NCBI GenBank assembly: GCA_012064415.1
Contig: SSNU01000268.1
Location: 21,355 to 35,691 of the forward strand
Length of the DNA stretch: 14,337 bases
From: Gyrodactylus bullatarudis
Lineage: Eukaryota; Platyhelminthes; Monogenea; Gyrodactylidea; Gyrodactylidae
Reading direction: 5' to 3'
Shown: in pieces, positions 1 to 7,201 of the stretch
Position numbering within the stretch: position 1 is the stretch's first letter
How the letters are laid out: each line of letters opens with the position of its first letter
Notes under the pieces: generated by a model
Told to the model about the DNA's origin: nothing
The model's input: the letters and a program-made list of their open reading frames with translations, nothing else
The model's database searches: none
Position numbers and translations under genes: made by a program

Positions 1-190
1 TATGTTTGTGTTTTGTGAACTATGCAGAAATATATGTTTGTGTTTGGTAAAAAAGTTTGTGTTTAGTTAAAAAAATAATGTTAACCTTTGCCTTATGATA
101 ATATTCGCATAGATCTTGTTTGGGTTTTGAAAAAACAAGTATACATTATTTGCCTTTTGTAAGATCTATTGTTTGCCTTTTGATAAAAAT
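1..190. repeat. T/G-rich degenerate short repeats
   Basis: The motif TTTGTGTTT occurs three times (from 5, 37 and 56), twice preceded by ATATG or TATG and twice followed by an A-run. A second motif, TTTGCCTT(T/A)TG(A)TAA, also occurs three times (from 87, 149 and 172). Spacings are irregular, so this is decayed or low-complexity repeat DNA rather than a clean tandem array. No gene is supported here; the open frame that crosses it (120-374) looks like chance. Confidence 0.4.
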
Positions 191-248
191 AAAAAAATTG
201 TTTAACTCAGCATTTGGTAATGAACAAAATCTGAGCAATTTATTCGTG

Positions 249-467
249 TTAAGCCTTTCGGTGCCGAGACTATTTTTTCATAAAAATCAAAATTTAGCCA
301 TGAAGATACCAAGTTATTTGGCCAAAAATATTACCAATGCAAGTTCACATTGTGGGCTTCAATTTAAACTTTAATTGGTCCAGAAACCTATCAAACTGGT
401 AGAGTAATGAAGGTTCAAAAAAATTGGTAAATGGACATATATGTTCATCGGCACCGAAAGGGTTTAA
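249..467. mobile_element. piggyBac-like MITE with TTAA ends
   Basis: A perfect 14-bp terminal inverted repeat is seen: CCTTTCGGTGCCGA at 254-267 and its reverse complement at 448-461. Just outside both copies lies TTAA (249-252 and 464-467), the target site duplicated by piggyBac transposases. Read inward from the right end, the repeat continues into an ACATATATGT palindrome, a kind of end sequence known from piggyBac-type elements. The interior of about 180 bp is AT-rich and has no transposase, so this would be a non-autonomous copy. One or two extra bases separate each TTAA from the repeat, consistent with age. A chance inverted repeat is unlikely because of the matched TTAA flanks. Confidence 0.6.
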
Positions 468-683
468 ATTCTTCTAGCCTTAAAGTGTCCCTGTGTTATA
501 CCTCTAACATATCATTCTAGCAACTCATTATCGTTTAGCCTTAGAAAATAATTTTTTACCACCCATTCGATAGGAAATCTATCAATCTCCTGAAAGAGAA
601 AAATATTTCAGTGGAAAATAATCAAATAAACCAACTAGATAAACTGTAGAAAAATCAAACTTGAAAAAGCCTTATTTTAAAAT
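468..683. other. AT-rich stretch, nothing recognised
   Basis: No open frame, RNA gene or repeat could be supported here. The stretch lies between the MITE and the 3' end of the minus-strand Penelope-like remnant, so it may be old 3' sequence of that element. Confidence 0.3.
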
Positions 684-1061
684 TTAAATCAATAATCTAT
701 GAAAGTCTTCTTCTCTTTCCATATAATTGCAACCAAAATTATCTTCTATTTTGATTTCACCAATAATAGTATCATTTGAACCTATTTCTAGAGCCTTTCT
801 AATTATTCTTTTTCCAAAATGATTTTGACCCTTAATTGTTTTAGCATTTTCGAAATGCTTCCCTCCTCAGTGTCTCATTAGTTTAGAGTTAAAATTAACC
901 TTGAGAATATCTAAATGATGTTCATTAATCCTACGCTCAAAAGATCTACCCGTCTGTTCATACTTCTTACCATAAAAACAGTCTATAAAATACACACCTT
1001 TTCCTTGCATCCGATTTATATCTAATATAAAATTAGTGATTTTTTTCAGGAATGAAAACAT
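684..1061 (-). pseudogene. Penelope-like GIY-YIG endonuclease remnant
   Basis: The minus-strand frame shows the C-terminal endonuclease of Penelope-like retroelements. In order it carries GVYFIDC (the GIY part), GKKYEQTGRSFERRINEH (YIG region with the catalytic-type R and the trailing EH), then SKLMRH. After an in-frame TGA (867-869) the same frame continues for 60 codons with the family's distal motif FENAKTIKG...KRIIRKALEI and stops at TAA 684-686. The expected YIG glycine is lost (KKYEQT), so the catalytic fold is probably broken. The reverse-transcriptase part expected upstream (above 1061) was not recognised. In the family, this domain nicks DNA to prime insertion. The copy looks dead and 5'-truncated. 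Confidence 0.7.
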
Positions 1062-1205
1062 CTTTTTTCATGCGTTCCTAGACATACATATGAAGAAATT
1101 TCTATGATCAACTATCTAAACAACCATTATCCAATATATTAACTAAACATTTCAAAGCTATTCTAGAAACCTATTTATAACGAAGATGAAAATCTAGGAT
1201 TATTA
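1062..1205. other. Unassigned DNA upstream of the Penelope remnant
   Basis: Plus-strand translation gives a frame of lysine- and isoleucine-rich residues with several stops that runs on into the left inverted-repeat arm. It could be decayed transposon coding sequence, but no family motif is visible. Confidence 0.2.
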
Positions 1206-1415
1206 AGATACGCTTAGTTCATTTAAACATAAATATTTTACCTTATACTATAAAGTAGGTATATAGCAGAGCTAGAAGAAAATTTTCAAAAACACTAAAA
1301 CCGCCTATCGATATGATAAGATTATTCTTCAAGTATTTTAACAACATCCCACCAAATATCGCATCAGAAATATCTTTTTACGTTTCTTCTATATGATAAA
1401 CAAAATTATGAAATT
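1206..1415 (+). repeat. Left arm of imperfect inverted repeat
   Basis: This arm matches the reverse complement of about 1870-2055. The best block is 25 bp without mismatch (1356-1380 against 1893-1917). A second good block covers 1295-1320, including GCCTATC-ATATGATAA, against the complement of about 1942-1972. An indel of roughly 11 bp separates the blocks. Similarity fades outward at the shared GATACGCTT (near 1207) and inward at AAACAAAATT (near 1400). Positions outside the core are approximate. Confidence 0.6.
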
Positions 1416-1667
1416 ATTCAAATAAAAAACGTTTTATAATGATTTCAGAGTTGACTGAATCTCATAGAAAATTTGAGTAATTAAACTGGTTATTAAACTA
1501 ATGTTTTATGATAAAAAGTTCATTTCAAAGTAAATTCATTTCATTATGTCAAAGTGTAAAAATCTGTAATTGGTCTGTACACTTCCAATTCTCTTCTCAT
1601 TATTTTCCTTGAGAGGGGTTGGGAGAATACTGGAGTTTTTGGTTAGGCCTTTGGAATGTTTATCTGC

Positions 1668-1878
1668 TTAACATGATTCTTTTGTACACAAAGAATTGGT
1701 TTTTCCAAATTTATTTGATACAAATCCTATCAATATTTTAACATTGTTACCGTGAGATTTGTATAAGATTTCAAAGTTTCTAAGGGAAACATGTTTTCAA
1801 GTGTTCTCTTATTGCTCTTTGTCCTTTATGGAGGTGTTCGTCTATTCTGTCCTTCAATCTTCTTGCTGTTTGAAAATT
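1668..1878 (-). pseudogene. Second Penelope-like GIY-YIG remnant
   Basis: On the minus strand 1878-1780 encodes QTARRLKDRIDEHL, followed by AIREHLKTC. This is the R..R..EH helix and distal H/C motif of the Penelope-type GIY-YIG domain. A TAG (1780-1782) ends that frame. A one-base frame change then leads into NFEILYKSHGNNVKILIGF (1778 onward, stop TAA 1668-1670), the usual 'nF.iLy' tail of the domain. The GVY and YIG strands are missing because the right inverted-repeat arm starts exactly where they should be. It differs from the remnant at 684-1061 and is another lineage or a much older copy. Non-functional. Confidence 0.65.
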
Positions 1879-2055
1879 TTGTTTAAAAATCTTAAAAAGA
1901 TATTTCTGATGCGATATATGGTGGGCTGATGAAGATTATTTTTATCATATTGATAGGCGATTTTAGGGATTTTGAAAAATTTCGTCAATATCTAGTATAT
2001 AGCATCGATATTTTGAAGCGTATCATATTTCAGAAACAGGAATAATAATATTAAG
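1870..2055 (-). repeat. Right arm of imperfect inverted repeat
   Basis: This is the reverse-complement partner of about 1206-1415, with a perfect 25-bp core at 1893-1917. Together the arms enclose about 450 bp containing the second GIY-YIG remnant. Penelope-like elements can carry terminal repeats in inverted orientation, so the arms may belong to that element. A foldback element that interrupted the Penelope copy is equally possible. Confidence 0.6.
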
Positions 2056-2835
2056 AAACATTCGAAAATAGAAATTTTGCTTTTTGTAACTTCAATAAAA
2101 AATTTCAATCGCGTTTCCTCTTTTCAAAAAGCCTACCTTAAAGTCTAGATTTCAAGAAACCTAAAAATTTCTTCGATAAGAAATTAAAACATTTCTAATA
2201 CTTATCTAGAATATCAAATAATTTTCCTTAGCTTGAAAGTGATTGTAGCAGTACTGTATTAGTAATTTTGACAGTTTCTTAGTTTTGAATTCATTTTTAT
2301 TTGTTACTGAATTTTATAGGGATCCTTTTTTGAAAAAAAGGTTTTTGTCCATACTAAATTTATTCTAACAAACAATTAGAAAATGAATTGACCCCCTCTT
2401 CATCTCTTGACTAGATCATAACCGAAATTATGATAATTAATCAATCTCATAAATTATGTCATTCACCATTCCAGAGAGTAAATTTTGACATTTGGTAGAG
2501 ACTTCTCTTCTTGTCAAGAGCGAAATTTTGCAAAATACTCAATAATTTTTATTGAGATTTACAATACACTTGCTTTTAGAAGCTTAGTTTTTCCCTGCCT
2601 TTGGTTCTAGAGATGATTGAAACGAGTCGAATATAATCTAACACGAAAATAGACAAAATAGGTTGAAACGTGAATTTGGACTGCTTGGGTCCTTAAGATG
2701 TTTAAGATTATATATATTCTGAAAACAGTTGAATTCGTCAAAAACATATACTTTGTAAAACAATACATAATAAAATTTAAATAATATTCAATCGAGTTTT
2801 ATTAAATTAAAAAATTTAAATATATCTAAATTTAA
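2056..2835. other. AT-rich intergenic DNA, nothing recognised
   Basis: Six-frame reading gives only short, stop-rich frames. There is no clear transposon end, RNA gene or promoter. Any 5' exon or terminal inverted repeat of the hAT gene at 2950 would have to lie here, but none was found. Confidence 0.3.
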
Positions 2836-2949
2836 ATATTCCAAATAGATCACTCTAAAAATCTCAAGAGGAAAAGTGAGCCTTCTCACTCAACATATTC
2901 GTCGCCCACACGTGGAAGGTTCATAGGGTTGAATTCCAATCATTCATCA

Positions 2950-4055
2950 ATGGACATCAATAGGTCTACGAATGAAGAAATACCTGAAATCAGGATTATC
3001 CAGTATCCTCGCGTTGCACGAGGTATTTATAGATGTGCATCTTGTAACTTAAACAGATCTATTTCATCTTCATCAAGAGAATGTGTTAGAGATATTTCTA
3101 GTCTTGTAACATCTTCTGATAATCCTTTATATAGAATTGTTCCAAAGTTTCCTCGAGCCATTGCAAGGACTGCATCTTGTCATACAGTCAGACAGTCAGA
3201 CAGTCAACCTCTGCATCAAGCAGTCAGGCTAGTAGTACTAGAAATGTCAAGTCTTCCATCTGATGATAGGATTAAGGATTTACCAGAATCTTTAAAAATG
3301 CTTTTTGAAAGATCACATTTTGACGAAAACTTTTATTGGTGTAAGCTGCATCCAGAAACTACATTCCTGGAGAAAAACACGAAACAGTATAGCAAATTAT
3401 ATAAGCACAGGGAGAAATATCATTCTGAATTGATTGATTTATCGGTTAAGGATGCAAAGTCAAAAATTCAACGTGACTTGGTAACTCTACAAGAAACCCT
3501 GGATAAACTTGATATCCCGACGACATCAAGTAGATTGGAAGGATCCGTCCTTACAATACAGCCTACCAATGAAGATATCAATGCGAAACTACCTGGTCGC
3601 TCATGGTTGAATAAATACACTGTACTGTTGGACGAAGGGAAACAAACGTGGGAGTGCAAGCTTTGTCCTGAAGGGCAATTCATAGTAGTAGAAGAATGTG
3701 CCAGCAAACGAAATAAAATGAGACATCATTTTAGAACAAGGCACAGAGAATATAATAAAGACAGTGACCCTGAAGTTTGGCAAAAACGGTATTTAATTTG
3801 TAAGGAGGAACTTCAATGAAAGCAGTTACTTCCCAAGTATCCTTCTGAACATATCGAGCAAGTTGTGTTTAACTTTGCTATAGCCAATGCTCTGACTATT
3901 TATCCAGGAGCTATTGAAATACTAAGAAGCCCATTGTTCCAATACATTATAATGTAATTATGAAGACTATGTTTCCAAGTTTGACAGTTTTTACGCCCGA
4001 AACATTTTTCAACTCGTATCTCGGTGAAAAAATGTATATGGGCAAATACCAAACT
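2950..4055 (+). pseudogene. hAT transposase, N-terminal exon (BED-like fingers), broken
   Basis: The first ATG is at 2950; the frame is open from 2836, so an upstream exon is possible. Counting from 2950, two BED-like DNA-binding fingers are visible. Finger 1 (about residues 129-158) is YWCKLHPE...YKHREKYH. Finger 2 (about 234-265) is WECKLC...RHHFRTRH, with cysteines 236 and 239 and histidines about 260 and 265. An in-frame TGA at 3817-3819 interrupts the protein, yet the same frame carries on with KQLLPKYPSEHIEQVVFNFA. Between about 3918 and 3955 the frame changes once, then continues as MKTMFPSLTVF...GKYQT to a GT donor at 4056. Such fingers place the transposase on its transposon ends. 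The breaks point to a dead copy; sequencing error is the alternative. Confidence 0.7.
3185..3206. repeat. CAGTCAGA tandem repeat inside the hAT exon
   Basis: The 8-mer CAGTCAGA occurs at 3185-3192 and 3193-3200, followed by CAGTCA. It encodes the low-complexity stretch VRQSDSQ and probably arose by slippage. Confidence 0.7.
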
Positions 4056-4110
4056 GTGAGTAACTTGTTATTATATCAAACTATTATGAGTCTAATTTAA
4101 TATTTTATAG
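4056..4110 (+). other. Short GT-AG intron of the hAT gene
   Basis: Donor GTGAGT follows codon ACT and acceptor TTTTATAG precedes codon AAT. The 55-nt intron is phase 0, contains stops in frame, and removing it joins two transposase segments in frame. Its presence shows the gene was built for spliced eukaryotic expression. Confidence 0.75.
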
Positions 4111-5114
4111 AATAGAATTCTAAATGAAGATGTAAAAGATATCCTGTCTATCGTAATCGGTATAGATGCTTGTGACATACAAGGATTATCATTCGTCGGA
4201 ACAAAAATTCGCTACTTGGATAAAGATTTGAACGTCAAGAGTTTTGTGCCTTATTTTGCCTTCTCAGACAAATCAAAGGATGGACAGTTTTACTCTGATG
4301 CACTATCCAATGTTTTCGACGCCTCCCCAATCCTCAAGCAAGTCCCATTTCGATTCGTGATAAGTGATGCGGAAGCTGCTACTAGAAAGGGAATAAGACT
4401 TTCTAAAAATTCTGGTATTATAACTCAGTCTTTCTACTGTGTAAACCACAACCTTTCCCTAGTTTTCAAAGCTGTACTGGATATTTGCCATGAAGTAAAG
4501 CAAATAGAAGTGGCAATTAACAGTACCTGTGGGATATTAACTTCATCTTCCCTTAAGTCAAGTTTCACAGAGAAATGTCATTCTTATGGACTACCTAATA
4601 CTTTCCTAGAATCAGTCCCAACACGCTGGTTATATCTAGTTGATGTATTCAAACGTTGTTATGTTCTAAGGAAAGTCATCATAGAAATGTCATTTCAAGC
4701 AAAATTCCTGGGAATCAGAAAAGGAGGTTACGTCTCTTTGAGGCACATTCAAGTTGTCGGTGACCTCCTGCCTATTTTACAAATGTTAAAGGAATTTTCT
4801 GATGTTGTTGAAGGAGAAAAATATTCGACAATTGACATTGTTATCCCTTATCTAATGTGCATAAAAAGTGCTTGTAAACAGCATCTCAAAAGACTCACAA
4901 TCACGCGGGAAGCTTACAAGTTTATCTCAACATTAAGTCGTCTACTGGAAGCTTATCCTGATGCTGGCCGTTCTTATATTTTCCTACTGATTGGATCGTT
5001 TTTAAATCCAGCATATAGAGGAAAAATTTTCAATAATGATATGAATATATTGAAAATAATATCTGAGTACATCAATGAAAAATAGAGTATTATCATTGAT
5101 TCAGCTAGAAAAAG
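4111..5114 (+). pseudogene. hAT transposase catalytic core exon
   Basis: This exon carries the RNase-H-like core of a hAT transposase. GIDACDIQG (4159 onward) fits the first catalytic aspartate (codon 4165-4167). FVISDAEAATRKG holds the second (codon 4366-4368). It is followed by the family's C..H signature FYCVNHNLSL, the conserved VPTRW (about 4615-4629), EFSDVVEGEKYSTI and SFLNPAYRGKIF, the last matching the usual 'LDPR.K' position. The frame is unbroken from 4111 to a TAG at 5083-5085. The exon seems to run past this stop to a GTAATT donor at 5115. hAT enzymes cut and paste DNA through a hairpin intermediate. The core is well preserved, so decay may be recent. A domesticated gene is an alternative, but the stops argue against it. 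Confidence 0.75.
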
Positions 5115-5173
5115 GTAATTTTTAAATTATATTAGAATTTATATCCATAATAAATTTATTATAACTGTTATAG
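5115..5173 (+). other. Probable second intron of the hAT gene
   Basis: AG|GTAATT at 5115 and TGTTATAG at 5166-5173 bound a 59-nt AT-rich gap between core and C-terminal segments. The phases on either side do not match, so either a small indel lies nearby or the donor is slightly misplaced. Confidence 0.5.
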
Positions 5174-5557
5174 TGTGCCTCCAACGCAAAGTCCGAGACT
5201 GTTGTCAATCCGATTTCAAGTTACTTGGGAAATTTATCGCGAGGAATATCTCAAAATTCCAAGGCAATAAATGATTCTCAGGATGTTGTGCTGAAGGAAA
5301 TTCGCGAGTATTCTTCCATGAACATCAAAGAAGGGGAAGACTTAGACAAAATCTGGTTACAATTACGCCTCAAATTTCCTATTCTCTATAGTGTAGCTAG
5401 ATCTGTTCTTAATTTTCTTATCTCAAATGCCTTTTGTGAAAGATCATTTAAGACAGCTAAGCTCTTCTATAGTCCTTCGATGCTCCCCATTACATTATGT
5501 GATCGGGTTTTAGCAAATTCTTGGACTTGTTTTGCTGAAACCAATAATCCTATTGTT
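5174..5557 (+). pseudogene. hAT transposase dimerisation exon
   Basis: Reading from 5174 gives a serine/asparagine-rich linker (NPISSYLGNLSRG) and then the C-terminal hAT dimerisation region. This is FPILYSVARSVLNFLISNAFCERSFKTAK, matching the family pattern 'yP.La..A..vL.i..Ssa..ER.FS..k', followed by LCDRVLANSW for the last helix. This region lets hAT transposases assemble into oligomers. The exon is open throughout and ends at a GTAAGG donor (5558). It is collinear with the core exon at 4111-5114, which shows one gene despite the intervening break. Confidence 0.75.
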
Positions 5558-5629
5558 GTAAGGCTTTATATTTTATGTTTTTAGTAATTTAATAAGAAAG
5601 TTATCATAATAATATTTTATAATTCATAG
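5558..5629 (+). other. Probable third intron of the hAT gene
   Basis: GTAAGG at 5558-5563 and ATTCATAG at 5622-5629 bound a 72-nt AT-rich segment. The following exon reads best one frame away from the one splicing predicts, so the junction is provisional. Confidence 0.5.
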
Positions 5630-5896
5630 GGCCTCAAAAAGAAAAGCAGACATGGCAGACCAAGATCTTTTGGTGTCTTTTGAAGAAGATTTAGTCCGTT
5701 TTATTGAGATGGATCAAGAAGAGACCTTGGTTATGGATTTAATCCAAATATTGTTGCAACTGAAATTTCTGAGCCAAATTTTCAAAACATATATCAATCA
5801 ATACGAAAGCGAAATGAATACATTTGTGACCCCTTGTATGATGAGCTTATCAAAAAGTATTCTCATTCATTCCCCTCTGTAGATGCATTTCTATAA
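5630..5896 (+). pseudogene. hAT transposase C-terminal tail exon, frameshifted
   Basis: The first half reads as an acidic tail (ASKRKADMADQDLLVSFEED from 5631). Near 5727 the sensible reading moves one frame to GYGFNPNIVATEISEPNF...DPLYDELIKK and ends at TAA 5894-5896. Neither half matches a domain. Together they look like the hydrophilic tail beyond the dimerisation region. A plus-strand AATAAA lies at 5977-5982 and could serve as its poly(A) signal. No terminal inverted repeat was identified downstream. Confidence 0.45.
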
Positions 5897-5901
5897 CTTT
5901 T

Positions 5902-5907
5902 TTTATT
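5902..5907 (-). terminator. Poly(A) signal AATAAA, minus strand
   Basis: The plus strand reads TTTATT, giving AATAAA on the minus strand 34 nt beyond the stop codon of the small zinc-finger gene. The short distance suits a compact 3' UTR. Confidence 0.45.
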
Positions 5908-5940
5908 CAATGATCACATATTTTAAACCTGTATTTAACT

Positions 5941-6322
5941 TCAGTAGATTTTTAGATTTAATATTTGATGCTTATGAATAAAAACATTTATTAAACTTTG
6001 ATATTTCTGGCTTGAGCATACCATGAACTCTTCCAGTGGAGTTTCGGGAATTATTATCTCTTCATCTTCCATTTTGGTACTTGCATTTTGAAGAATATAA
6101 GAGAAATGTTTTTCAATGTAGTGTTTCCCTAAGAGCTGATAAATCTCTTTGTTATCACCTATAATCTCTTGTTGACATTTTGAACATGTCAAAAGCTTGT
6201 CCTCTTTTGCCACTTTGGCTCCTAAATTCTCCAATTCCTCGGATGTAACTAATGTTGTCTAATTAAAAAAAGTCAGGAATCCTCATTCAGGAAATTTTAC
6301 TTACAATAGGAATTCTGTCCAT
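5941..6322 (-). CDS. Small zinc-finger-like protein, two exons
   Basis: The spliced product is 111 residues. Exon 1 encodes only MDRIPI (6322-6305), with a good start context (A at -3, G at +4). A 46-nt intron (6304-6259, GTAAGT...TTAATTAG) joins it in phase 0 to exon 2, starting TTLVTSEELENLGAKV. The centre holds a C-x2-C-x17-H-x4-H motif (C31, C34, H52, H57), a classic zinc-binding layout close to BED or C2H2 fingers. An acidic stretch (MEDEEIIIPETPLEEF, about 69-84) follows, and the C-terminus is lysine- and isoleucine-rich. I do not recognise the family. DNA, RNA or protein binding is an inference from the finger. A GTATGC donor at the ATG codon for residue 85 could extend the gene differently. 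It is divergent to the plus-strand exon at 6420 and convergent with the hAT remnant. Confidence 0.6.
6259..6304 (-). other. 46-nt intron of the zinc-finger-like gene
   Basis: Donor GTAAGTAAA and acceptor TTTTTTTAATTAG both fit the consensus. Removal keeps the frame. It is the shortest intron seen in the window. Confidence 0.65.
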
Positions 6323-6419
6323 GATAATGAATAGTAATTTCTAATTATTTTCTAATTTGAATTTATTAATTTTCATTATGAACACGTTTTAACAACATTT
6401 TATTTAATGAAATAAGAAG
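6323..6419. promoter_or_regulatory. Putative bidirectional promoter
   Basis: Only 97 bp of very AT-rich DNA separate the minus-strand start codon (6322) from the plus-strand start codon (6420). If both exons are real, their promoters and 5' UTRs must overlap here. No clear TATA box or other named element stands out against the AT-rich background. Confidence 0.4.
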
Positions 6420-6569
6420 ATGCCAGATTATTTCACAAATAAAGATCTCTATTTCGGGCATACTCATCAGTATGATACATGCCATATAAATACAGGTTTA
6501 ACAAATAATAAAGTAGACCTTATTGGTCAAGATTTTCAATTTTTCCAATTGGTTCCTACCTGTTACCAG
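6420..6569 (+). CDS. First exon of an unrecognised gene
   Basis: ATG at 6420 has A at -3 and opens exactly 50 codons (MPDYFTNKDLYFGHTHQYD... to ...FFQLVPTCYQ), ending at CAG|GTAAGA, an essentially ideal 5' splice site. Composition is balanced, aromatic and histidine-containing, unlike the K/I/F/N noise of other short frames here. Without splicing the frame would end at TAA 6591-6593. Candidate phase-0 acceptors downstream are 6932 (then ELLDLFNLSH and stop) and 6987 (TTTCAG, then AFPYT and stop). I cannot choose between them, and the rest of the protein could be short. No known domain is recognised. It is divergent from the zinc-finger-like gene, which supports both as host genes. Confidence 0.5.
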
Positions 6570-6577
6570 GTAAGAAC
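6552..6577 (+). promoter_or_regulatory. Hairpin spanning the 6570 splice donor
   Basis: GTTCCTACCTG (6552-6562) and CAGGTAAGAAC (6567-6577) pair over 11 positions with a single mismatch around a TTAC loop. The right arm is the splice donor itself, so in RNA the structure would mask it. Whether it acts in splicing is inference. Confidence 0.45.
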
Positions 6578-6593
6578 TGTTAAAGTTCATTAA

Positions 6594-7201
6594 ATATACT
6601 TATGACATCGGTAGCTCAGCTCAAAACCAATTTTAAAGAACACCTCAACCAGTTAAACATTTTATTGTTTTATCTTTATTTGTTTTCTTTAAATATTAAC
6701 TTGATAAGCGGATATTCATCTAAATCTTAATCTTAAGAACCCTAGGACTGCTTCATAAATTTATGTAAGCTCATTAGTAATTTTAGTGGTATAGTCATGG
6801 TTAGAGCACCGTTTATCTTCAAAAAACTAGCAAAACTAAATAATTTGAGCATTTTATTCATGCTCTTTATCTGAAACCTAATTTCAGAATTTAGTTGGGG
6901 AGCACAGACTAAAGTTCAATATCTTATTTTAGGAACTTTTAGATCTTTTTAATCTATCTCATTGATAACAGTTATAATTTGTTTCAGGCCTTCCCATATA
7001 CGTGAAATTTCCTTGAATATTTTATGCATATAAAATTTATTTTTTCGATTTTAATGTGTCCGTAGTTGAGTTAATTCTATGGCAAATATTAAAATAATTC
7101 AAAGTTTTACAAAAAATGTAGAAATATTCAAAATTAGTTTTTGTATTTACAAATAATTTTAAAAAAATTTCATCTTCTCGTCAATATTCAGTTACTAATA
7201 A
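6594..7201. other. Non-coding gap before the GPCR 3' end
   Basis: This stretch would hold the intron and last exon(s) of the gene starting at 6420 and the 3' UTR of the receptor. Usable acceptors are seen at 6932 and 6987. On the minus strand AATAAA at 7036-7041 lies about 160 nt past the receptor's stop codon and could be its poly(A) signal. No other gene is visible. Confidence 0.35.
7036..7041 (-). terminator. Candidate poly(A) signal of the GPCR
   Basis: Plus-strand TTTATT gives AATAAA on the minus strand, about 160 nt downstream of the receptor's stop codon. It is the nearest canonical hexamer seen, but the region is AT-rich and the match could be chance. Confidence 0.35.

Noticed and set aside
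120..374. 84-codon plus-strand open frame near the left edge
   Set aside because: It runs through degenerate repeats and across the left end of the MITE, is rich in K/F/N/L, and shows no domain or splice logic.
3468..3783. Two minus-strand open frames under the hAT first exon
   Set aside because: They are antisense shadows of a frame with clear finger motifs.
3800..3825. Possible 26-nt intron that would remove the TGA at 3817
   Set aside because: GTAAGG...GCAG exists, but splicing it leaves a wrong frame with early stops, and the length is far below the other introns here.
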